NCBI GenBank assembly: GCA_914767715.1
Contig: OU612067.1
Span: 29,424,162 to 29,488,161, forward strand
From: Membranipora membranacea
Taxonomy: Eukaryota; Bryozoa; Gymnolaemata; Cheilostomatida; Membraniporidae
Length of the DNA stretch: 64,000 nucleotides
Direction: 5' to 3'
Shown here: positions 12,911 through 24,900 of the stretch, piece by piece
Layout: each line of letters begins with the position of its first letter
Position numbering within the stretch: position 1 is the stretch's first letter
Made by a program: the position numbers and the translations under genes
Notes under the pieces: generated by a model
What the model was told of the DNA's origin: nothing
The model's input: only the letters and a program-made list of their open reading frames with translations
The model's database searches: none

Positions 12911-15900
12911 CTATAGGTTCAGTGTAGCCAGAGGGCTGCCAAAAGACTTCCGCCTGGCTTTCAATAAATGCTGCCCAAACTGCAAAAGAGAAAAACAAAA
13001 AAAACATTGATCATCGTAATGATTGTTCAGTTTATCATTTCTTCAATCATAAATTAGTCATCTAAGGTCATTGGCCCCCTGACAGATTTCACTGATGAGG
13101 ATATTGGGAAATGTTATGGTAACATTAGTGCCAGCAGAGAAAAAAGCTAATTGCAACCGGCTCTAGCGAGTGGCGTCTAACAAAAGTTCCCTGAAACGCT
13201 AATCGCATTCTATTCCATTGACCATTCTCTGCGGGGCGTATCTTTAGTTTCTCAAGTGGCTAAGAATTTGAAGTTTTAAGTTGGGCGAAACCTATTGAGT
13301 CAGGAATGCTTGTTCTCCAAGCACTCCACCTTAAAAGAGACTTGGTCTGCTGATCCCCCACCAAGCATGCACAACGTAACCGACATAGCGTAGCGATTCG
13401 GTGAAACCGGTCACTGACCGTTATATACATTAGTGTAAAACTGTAACTGGTAATTTTGTACACCTGGCACCGAGTAACTCAGCAACAAATGAATGAAAAC
13501 AGAACTGTTTACTAGAAAGCGGTGCAAGTAGTGTACTACCTCCTATTATGTTTCTACGAACTGCAGCATTGGAATTTTTTACTTAGCCTTAGTATATAAA
13601 AATATGTACAATGTTTGGGGAGTTACGTGTGTATCTTTAGGATCTCTGTGAATAGATGTTTTATGCAAACCTGCAAACTTCTGGCAATGTTCCAATTCCA
13701 GTTCAGGTTTGTTTACGGCTTGTTTTTCTACCTACAGTAGTGGGGGGGGGGGGGAAATTGGCCAAATACTTGCCAAAAAATAAAAAATTAATACACCACA
13801 AACATGACACAAAGCGTAACACTTTTATGTTGCACTTTAGCCGCTTTTTGGAGGGCAACTACAGGGTAAAGAATAGTATCATTTGCTGTGAATGACAATA
13901 ACCCTCAGGTGCTCCCGCCTGATGTTTACCACACCAACTGTCATGTGACAATCAGAAAACCACTCCGGATCAGGTCCTACTGTCATACAGTACCATCGCC
14001 TACCTTTAGGGCTGAACAAACATGACACAGCTTTGCTGAGGAATGGATATAACTCATTCCTTGAGACATTACTATGATTTATATCAGCCATCTTAGATGA
14101 GCCGTGAGTTAGAAAATCCATATTCACATTTCGACAGCGCCAGTCTAATGTATTAACTTATAATGAGTGCAGAAAAGTCACGTATACAAGTTTTTAAAAT
14201 CACAATTCTTCCACACCTCCTCAAAACAAATAAGTTCAAAAAGAGTTTTTCCCATGTTTCAACACATTGATCAATTGTGAATGGAAGTGATCAAATCTGT
14301 CATCAGGCTTGTATGCATCACTCCGTCCATTCACATCGAATGGCAGCTGAAGGTGTACATGCTCGTGTACGTGTTATCACATTGCACCATCCCCACACCG
14401 GGGCCACAGCCGGAGATAAATCTTATTAGATTATATAAAAAGCTTCCGATTCCCACATGACTTACAACACCTTCTCGGGTGCAGATCTAACATGTTAAGC
14501 TGGGCGATATTTCATATGGATAAACCAGTTATGTACGCACAAGCTGATTTTATTTTTTACCACAATCATATTGTAACGATTGTCAACTGCTATGGTGTGT
14601 ATAGCATATGATTGGCATATCTATCATCATGCCAATCATACACATATGCACACCATGGCAGTAAACACTTGTTACAAGTTATGGTAAAAAAAAATCGGCT
14701 AGTCTTTCAGAATGTCACAGTGTTAAGTAAGTAAGCTACCAGTATAACGTACCTCAGGTTTAGCCGTAAGTTATACTAGACTAACGTACCTCAGGTTTAG
14801 ACGTAAGTTATACTAGACTAACGTACCTCAGGTTTAGCTGGAGAAGGACTGAATGAGGATGATGTGTTGTTCTCCTTGTCCTCTGATGGACTCCCAGTCC
14901 GACTGAAAAAGAGAAAAACAGACATGAATATGATGACATGTGACTCCAGCACATGATTATGGTGTTTCTAGCACTCAGACTCCAAATCACACTTGCTGAG
15001 CAGTCTGAGCAGTCTGAGCACTGTAGACCAAGGTAAGATTAATGTTAATCAGCACTCAATTGTCTATGGTCTGAGCCCCCAAAACTAATCCTCCCACCGC
15101 CGGGCAATATCCTTTAGAATTGGTATACATTGACATCTTATACACGACCATCACATTCCATGCCACAAAAAAAGGGTATCCCACAATGCAACATTCTGGA
15201 ATTCCCAGTGGGGAGCGGATTGTGATGAAAAGATTGTTCTGATCTTTTTGGGAATCCCATGTTAACTTTGCGTAGAGGAACTACGTTTGACATCATGCCT
15301 TTTTGAATCATCATTTGTCAAGATTTAAATCTACTACGAAAAAACCTACAGCAAGAGAAACTCTGGCGCATAAGAGGTTATTGATCAAACTTCAAACGGC
15401 AAATCAGCCCATTTAGTGATATCAAGTTATTAAAAATATGACAAATTTGCCAAAAATGAGTAGATTCATAACCCATTATTATAATTCAATACTGGTATCC
15501 ATCCAATTTCATCACAAAAGAATAATCAAATGATCGCAGAAAGAAACAGCGTCACAATGAAAATAATATAACTTTGTTATTATAGCAATAAATAAATAAA
15601 TCAAGATATCTTAACTGCTCACTCAACTTAGTGAAAGTTGTAGACAGACAATTTATGACATGAAATAAATTTTCTTTTCTTCAGATCAAAGGAAACATAA
15701 CCAATATTACATCACATCAAGGAGTATGTTATGTTAGATCCAGGGATCTATTTACTCTTAATGGCATCATGCATATAATGTTTATCACATCCTTGACAAA
15801 ATAATTGATAACATACTTTTGTAATTAGACTTCAACCTTAGGAAGTTGTATTTTTATCATCCTTGGGTTTTTTATGGAAACACCTATAATACCTCAAATA

Positions 15901-18900
15901 CATACCAACATTTCTACCACAGATTAACAATCATGGCTAAAATGTGCTTAATTGAATATCTTGATCTATGTGCTATTTGGCAACTGGTACGGGATGGTCT
16001 AACAATCCATTTCATCAAGTGCCATTTCACCTCTATATCTTACACAATTCATTGATATGAAAAATGTGGAAAAATATAACAAACGTTCTCCGAGCTAAAT
16101 CAGCTCTGCTAAGCTGAGAAAGCTAACTTTAAGAGAAGGTCTGTTTATTACGACTATGTACTTAGATTTAAGGTGATTGCCCCTTATGACATTAAAATCT
16201 GTGGTTTCTCGATCAAACATGGAGCGATTAAACCCTCGTACAAATCTCTCCTCTGGAGGGGTGACAAAAATATTATCCCCAGGATTTGTCTCGCCAAATG
16301 TCTGCTCCGATTCTTTCAGGACGACCACAAATTCTCTCCACAACATGTCTAATCTGGGTGGGAGGAGCTAAAACTGACCAGTTATGCCACTATTATGTCA
16401 TTAATGGAATTAAAATTAAAACTGGATTTAAAATAAACTTATTTGCAGACGCTAATCGTTCTTTGTCAGCCAGTGTCAAACGCCCATTTGGGATGATCTT
16501 TGCTACCTCCCAGCTAGCAGGTTCGGTGTCGGCAGATTAACAGATTCTTACAAAAAAGCTACATTGTCATAAGCAGATTTAGTGTTCTATATTCAGTTCG
16601 AAAGTTGTTTATTCATAAACAACCAGTGATTGTGCATAATTTGAGCACTTCGATTAATTACTTATTGAGCTGGCCGCCTAAGCCGAGACCCAGACAGGGA
16701 TCCTGCTTGAGCTAGGCCGAGGATCTCGAGTTAATCGATGGATTACAGCGTCTTAACCGTTGTCTGCCAGTCTTCCCTGCAATCCCATTGATGCACCAGA
16801 CAATACATTGGTCAATCCTGGCCTTGTTCATGCAGACAATCGCAAATAAGTTTTGATAACCGAACTAATTACCATCATTAAAAACTGTGGGTGAATAACT
16901 GAATACGATCAGTGGCCACTTAGCCTATAATCAATAACTACAAGTACGAATGGCGCAAACAGAGCGACGGACTCCCGTCTGATCCCAACCCTGGAGTGCA
17001 GCTATGATGGAGGAGGACGATTCAAAACAAGAATGAAGACAAAGTGAAAAGCACTCGCTTACCTAGAACAAAACACAATTAATCAGTATTAATATCAAGT
17101 TCCATTCACCGAGGAATTCCGCTGTGTAGAATGTGGATTAGAGTTTTTTTTTTCTTGACTCAGCGGGTATGACGTTGTTGATCTATCTAGCGTTAGTACA
17201 GTTGCACTGAGCGGATGGATAGCTGGCACGCCATGGTCAGAAAGCTTTCTCACGACATGACGAAACTTATGATCCAGGTAAATATGCCCGGTTGATGTAA
17301 ACAAAAACACAGATATGATTTGGATTCTCACCGTAGGCTCGTTTATTCCCACATTCCCACATCCTGGGGTGACAAACCAACGGTCTTAAGGATCCTCTCA
17401 GCGGAATCACGGTACTATGACCAAAGGTTTATTCACACACACAGTTCTCAGGTTGAGATAATTCCTTCACTCTGAGCTAATGGATAGACCTGATAATGGC
17501 GGAATTTTCCTGATGCTGAGCACATTTTCACAAAATCAACGTCAGCAGGTTGTGATATAAAACTGATACTAACGTCAGAGAGTTATAAAGTAGCCGCACC
17601 TCATAGGGTCACGCTTCTCTCGGACTCTGAGAGTTCAGATGTCTGAATTTCTCATCACACTTCTCTCAAATTTTTTTTTTTTCACCTGCTTGAGTTGCCA
17701 CTACCATAGCCACTCACAAGAGGCAGTACCCTACATCGCGTACAGTATCATTACTTGCCATGGTACTTGTGTACCTAATTCAAGTCTTCTTTAATGACAA
17801 ATATCCAATTTGATGAAACCTAAGTTTTACTGGTCAAATGGGCATCTCAATAGTTAATCTGCGCTGCAAGAAGACACACATCGACCTTCTTGGCATCGTC
17901 TAAGTTATATATTAACAAATGCCAAGGTTGAGGGCAGTTTACATAATTCTTTAAATAGTGGCGTTGTGAAAAGAATGCCTAGTAACTACTTAGTGTTTTC
18001 TACCACCACATCAGATGATCCCAAGCATCGACATTAAATCTTCTGGGTGCTAGATACACGCTCAAAGGTAACTGTACCCATACTACACTTACCTGTTTTT
18101 ATCGGGGCTCGAGAATGCAGCCTTATGAGCAAACTTCTTCCTCAGAGCTGCCGCTATCATCGCCGCCGGGTCTGTGGACGTGCTGCTGTCTCTCTGTCGA
18201 GCTCCTCTCTTATTGAGCGGTGTCCCTCCGGGTGATCTACAAACAGAAATTATTCATCTCCTAACAACAGGAAACAGGAGCTTGTAGTTGTCCTGGGATG
18301 TTTGGATATTCCACATGCTAGTGTCAACAGACTATGGACCACTTTGTTGTTGACACTAACATCACATGGATTTGTAGACAGCATTACATTGTACACATCG
18401 GAAATACAAGAAGGTATTATCAATTAATCATGTGGTATATTTCCCTGCAATATAGAATATATTGGATAGGTCAATTCTGTGGCGAGTTAGTAGGAAGATT
18501 CCCTCTCGCAGTGTGTACCTAGCATGATTCGGATCAGCGAACAGGCGGTCAGGGAAGGACTGCTAACGTCATCATGATTGTAATTTTTTGGCAAAACGTT
18601 TCTGGTTCTGGAATAAGAACACTTCAGAACCAAAAACAGTTGCCCAGTGCAAAGTTTTCCGAATACAGTGTAATATCGAACACATGATGGCGGTCGTCTC
18701 AACTACGCAGTGATATACGATACCCTAACACCGGAAAATGACACTGTTATAAGATTGTATGTATCACAGAACCTCTCTCGGTGAGGTGACTCGGACATGG
18801 TACATGATCTCATACAAGCTACACGTAATTATCTTGGCTGCATATCAAGCGCAACCACCTCCGACCCATCGCTCCATCCACCCACCCCCAAAATATGATT

Positions 18901-21900
18901 GAGATGGCAGGTTGGCACTCATGTGACTTGTTTACTGTGGGATAATTAATGTCTGGCTTAGGCGACCACTGTCAAACCTGTTAATCCACCAAAACAAGGG
19001 ATTAGTTACCAGTGATGTGTACTTGGGTAGATAGATATCATACCTCTGCTGACATAATAAGTAAGAAAAGTTACAATTGTACAAAAAATCAGACCAATAA
19101 AGGTTGGTATGTGGCTATTTGAGATACCAAGATTAATTTTTATTGGTTTTTGGGGGTGTTGCGACATCATTAAATGCCATTCTGAATTCGAATCTCTAAA
19201 AAATCCCAGCATCCGCTAGCAATACACGTTCTTGCACCCACACAAGTCTGAACTGACTCAGTACACAAGGACTCGAACCCTAGATTAAATCATGTAATCA
19301 TCATATTTTTCCAATAGACAAGATGGTCCAAGATGGTCCAAAGCTAACTTTTCCCTCGGTCGCAATTACCTAACCTAATATCGGTATCTGACTTTCAGAC
19401 AAATTGGGTACGATTTCTTCAGAGGAAAAGAATAAAAACCGATAGCTAGTATGATACATCGACCGCTAGCCAGCAGGACATGACGGTCATGTTATAACAT
19501 TCCTTTACGCTAAAAGGTAATCTTCACATTCCGACATAATCGTCGACGAAAACGTCAATTTAGACCCAATATTACCGAAGTTAATGAGGGAGAACCTTCT
19601 CTGATATCATAAGGTTGTTATGTTCCAAGGCCCGGCCAGGTTCAATAAATGGATTCATTCAAGTAATATGGAGTAGCAAAGGCCACAAAATAATACGGGT
19701 TTCTGTACTGCGTGTTTATGACTTGTGGTCTTAAAAACTCTAGTCAGGCAAATATAAAATTTTCCTTACTACAATAATAACTCTTTAATGCTGTAACTTT
19801 TTAAGAGCTCAGATGAGCAAGCCACACATTTTTCAGTCATCACAACAGTCAGGTACCATACAAACTAAGAGCTCTGTTATCCCTCAGAGGCAGCTTCACA
19901 GCCCCAAGCCTAACTGGCCTAACCATAGACTTAATATACTAAGTCTAAGGTCTGACCATAGACTTAATATACTAAGTCTAAGGTCTGACCATAGACTTAG
20001 TATACTAAGTCTAAGGCCTGACCATAGACTTAATATCCTAAGTCTAAGGTATGACCTTAGACTTAATATACTAAGTCTAAGGTCTGACCATAGACGTAAT
20101 ATACTAAGTCTAAGGCCTGACCAACCAGTGAATGAGGTGATGTTTCAGGATTGTTAGTTTGGTTAAGCATTTTGTCAAATTGGCACACAGCCAAGGTTAA
20201 TATTGAGCAGGGGGGAACAATAAAAAGTTTGTGAGAGCCTTCTTGTATTAAAGAGTCACCACAGCGTGGGAGAGCCACTGGAGATGAATGTATCAAAACC
20301 AAACCTGCTGACTGATTTAAGTTTTACTGATCCGAGGTTCTTGAGCACATCAGACATACTTGGCACCGACCCGGAGCTAGAACTCCCGGTACCTCCGGCT
20401 TTACCATTCTTCTTCCTTCTCTACAACAAACATGACAGCAAGGTAAAATATTCACCTACGTCAATGTGGTAAACGAAGCAGTGTAGTTAAAAGATGTCAT
20501 TGTTGGGATGGTTAAGGGGGATTGGTGGCATTCCAGTGCCACATGTGAGTGGATTTTTGATGATGAAAGGCTCCATGGCAGATTGACAGCTAATGAAGAG
20601 CCCTTAAACAGTTAACCAATTGATTCCAGGTATTCTTTACAACATACCAGTGTACGGACATGATTAGCTAAGGAGAAAGTGTCATAATAATTACACCAAG
20701 AATAAGGGGAAATATGTCAGGATGACGTCAAATACTTCATGTTAAGAAGATTATAAATCAACTTTTAAATCATCTCTTGAGGTTTTAAGACAAAAGCGAA
20801 ACCTCAATCACCTGTCTGTCTGCTGGCTAATCTCCGCCTCCTATAGTGCCAGTCTGCCCATATCAAGGGATCAGAGGGTACTTCATAGGCCAGTCAAATA
20901 TTCATGCGGTTAAAAAATTAACTTCATACAACTTTGAGCTAAAAAGGCACTTCAGCCATTTAACAAGTTCTATACACAATAAATATTACACATCAAAACA
21001 TACTGCTTACTCATTTGAAACATTATACCGAGTTTCTGTGGCTTTGTTGAATAGGAGACTTAAAGCTTTATCTTCTGCTCGCCTATCTGATATGGCATCA
21101 GTGACGTAAGTGAAGACAATAAAACTTTTTTATGCAAAGTATTAGAGCACTGTTCATCTACATCAATTAAATATTACCAAAGGTTGGTTAGCACGATCAG
21201 AATCAGTGAGTATGCGACCTTTGGACCTGACACAGAACCATTCCATGAAGGCGGTATGAGGTTCGGTGTCAATAAAACATCCAAGTGTAACAAATCTAAG
21301 TAACCAAGTGTGCACATGGGCTACCTGCAGTCGAGGTAAGGTATAGTACTTGGACCCCTAAGTGTTTACATTATATCAACAATAAATTTATTTGTAATCC
21401 GGCGCCACCTATAAGCAATCTCGAGAATGTAAACCTTGTATAACTAAGGAGGCAAAACTCGTTTATTTACCTCTAAGTAGTTGTCTACCCATGGCCAAAG
21501 GTAGAACGAACCCTAATCTATCAGGCATTTAAAACTCGTAAACTTCTACAGGACAGGGGGTCTTTCAATTAGAAACAGCTAAAACCGCAATCTGATTGCT
21601 CACTCAGTGGGTGAACGGTATCTGCTTGGGCTCTTGCTTTCAGATCGCTCACTCAATGATGGAACTATATATATTCTGAGTGAGCGATTTTGTCTAATTG
21701 AGAGACCAAGTGAGTGATAACTTTGAGCGATGTGATAGTGATAACTTGTTTTAGTAATGCATCGCTCTTTCTAATTGAAAGACTTCCAAGGTTCTGTGCT
21801 ATTCTGCTAATATGTGATGGGGGCATGTTTCATTGTAGTTTTGAATACATACAGCTTGGCTCAGTTAAACTACCCTAGCATTGCCAGCGTGCCTGTTAAT

Positions 21901-24900
21901 GGCGGTCGATTATCAACAACCGCTTGAAACGTGGTTGATAGCAGAATGCCACTACTAGCAATCAGGGCTGAGTTTGGCGCAACATGTCAATCAAACCAGT
22001 CATATGACTTTATATCGCCTCATTTTTTTCTTCCCATGCAAGTTTTAAATATCTCCAGAAACTATGGATATTATCTATTATCTATATCTCAGCAATTCGG
22101 GTTTAATTTTACTTTCCAATTACAATATTGCAGAAAGTTACACTGAGAGATGAAACCCGAGGCGTAACTGAGGGGTCACTATGTGACAATCTTGTGATAC
22201 AATATATCAATGAGGTTAATTCCAACAATATATGATGTCTGAATTTTGGGTTGCTCCCACTATACTGGTAAGTCAGTGGGCGGCTCGAGGGGAAGCAACT
22301 CCTAATTCAGCCAAACTTGATCTTACAATGGATCTTGCGATTGTTTGATTGGTTGCAGGGCATATTTTGTATTCAATTTCTGAATTACCCGGGTCAAAAA
22401 TGGACACCTTGCTGAGTTACATACCTGAACATGAATGAAAACTGCAGATAGTATAAGCTATTCAGGGGTGGAATCAGGGGATACGACCCTTTTTTAAAGG
22501 GAGTTGCTGTGGTTTCATTGGTATATTGAGGGTTTTGATAAATCGATAAAACTATAAAAACCTAAATTTTTTATTAATAGATGAAATGTCTCTCTCTATC
22601 TCCTCACATGAAAAATAACATCTCTTATATCATTCTAATATATTTTAATCATTCAGGTAACGCAACTCAACAAGGTTTCTATCATACAAGTTAACGTGAT
22701 TGAACTCTGCCCGGGTAGTTGTTAGTGGATTACCATTACCAACCATATCCCATATGTAGCATGTTGGTTGATAAAAGAATGTCACTAACATCCCCCTGGA
22801 CAATGTTTGAGGACTTCAACTATCATCACACAAGAATTTGACCTCCCTTAGAATTTCAGGCTAATACTGCATTGTGGGAGGCCATAGACTTAATAATAAA
22901 CCTAGACAGGACACTATATGGGGCATTAGCATTGAGGCATTTAATTGTGGGCAATGTAACGACATTGGAAGGTGTAGAAGCAATGATGGCTATATTGATT
23001 TACTGTCCAAAATCCAGGTTTTTTTGTCGAAAACTCAATCAATTTTGAATTTGAAAAAAATTTTGCAAAAGAAATAGCATCAAGTTGATAACAAGATGCT
23101 ACTGATTGTAAAGCAATTTTCAAATTCAAAATCCAATCAAAATTGATTGAGTTATGAACAACAAATCTAATAGTATCATTGCTTCTACACCTTCCAATGA
23201 CGTTTTGTCGCCCCACAATTAAATGCCTCACTTCAGCTGTATATGGAGACCTGTCTAGGTTTATTGTTAAGTCTATGTGGGAGGCCCTTCTTGCACATGC
23301 ACTGCACAAAGTGACCTCATGTCCCATACATACCTCTTGTATAAGCTCTGTGACTGATTTGCCGGCTGGTGCTGACATCATCATCATCGGAGGAGGCGGT
23401 GGTGGCGGAGGAGGGGGAGGAGGAGGAGCGAGACCGGGTACTGGTGGGGGGTTTGGCACAATGGGAATGTTCTGAGGTATTACATCTGGTGGCTTTCCTA
23501 CAACTGCAAAATTAATTCAAAATATGAGGAATATCATACTACATATGAAAAAAATGGTCACAGAAATTCCCTGTACAGAGTGAGATGATAAACAAATTCG
23601 ACTTATTTTGAGAGCACACAAATTTAAATCACCTGCCATTGTTTGGAATGCCCTAAATGAAAAATAATACTGACACTTCTCAACATATTACTTCCATATA
23701 GCCTGTCGAAATGCATTAAATTAAACTTTGACAGGAAAGAAAAGGGGCACAACTCCAAAGTAAAAGATAATCAAATCAAGGAGTTGTAGACCTAGGTCTA
23801 CAACTCCTTGATCAAATCCTGACTCACTGGCTATATTAGCGAGCATCTCTCGTAATTTTCCGAGCTCTTCTTCTAATGCTGTGATTTTATCCAGAGCTGT
23901 GAGGTCTGATGGTGAAGTATTAGATCTGTAGAGCATATGAGGCATATCAACATGTAAATAGTGATTCATCAAATCAAAGTCAAAATACAAAACTATAACT
24001 GTGACTGCCTAGACATAATACTCCTCTTTGCAAGCATCCTTTTCATTCACAGACATTAATTGAGGAAAAACAAATCGAGCATCATTTAGAATGGTTAAAT
24101 GTGGTTACTTTGGGTTTCACCAGTATTGAAGGATTTACCACCCCATTCTGCATGAGAGGGCAAATTCTAATAGATCTTGCATTACCATACGGTTGGAATA
24201 TGTTGGGATTAAAAGCAACACCCTGACCTCCTACAAAGTGAGTTTTGCCAACAGTGATCTTTGGATAAAAGTAGGAGGTCTCAGTTGGTTAGAGCGCCGT
24301 ACCTCAAACATGCAAGTGTTGGAGGTTCTGGGTTCGAGTCCCGCTGCAGTCTACTGAGTACTAGGCACTGTGCCCCAGGTGTGCTCCGCCCTGTCTACAA
24401 ACTGAGTGCAACTTGGCAGCCTTAAGGCACCTCTATTCCTCAGTTTGTTTCTCTGTCGGACAGAGATGAAAACTTGCGATTTTAACCAACATAGCACCTC
24501 TGATATTGTGCATTTCAACTGTGATTTATATTCATATAAATCCATATATCTTCGTAGTGTCTGTTACGCCTTTGTGTCAATATTATACATACCTTGTGCT
24601 CATATTAGGAGTACTACAAGTAAACTCCTCTGTATCTGAGAATAATGTGTTGTGATTATCCCCCCTGTCTCTAGTCTTATGTAACACGGACATTGTGTGG
24701 GACTTTCTTATTGGCTCTAAATCTACTACACTCTTCATTGTGAACACGTCACTTCTGTAAAACAAACACCAGTGCAATATTAGAGTATAAATCATAGAGT
24801 TATTATAAAATTTCTTTATGGTATACAATGATTATGATGAGAAGGGAATTTCAATGTGAAATGTTCCAAACCCTTGTTTACTGTGCCACTCAACATTAAA

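Noticed and set aside
16095-16346. A minus-strand frame (LWREFVVVLKESEQTFGETNPGDN) inside an MTFR intron
   Set aside because: It is open for about 80 codons and reads plausibly, but I recognise no family, the MTFR phases close without it, and no acceptor/donor pair of matching phase was found.
19813-20157. A 114-aa plus-strand frame with 11-residue repeats
   Set aside because: The repeats follow from a 33-bp minisatellite; it lies in an MTFR intron and has no supporting signals.
23179-23475. A plus-strand frame with a poly-Gly run
   Set aside because: It is the antisense of the MTFR poly-proline exon, whose splice phases and homology fix the minus strand.
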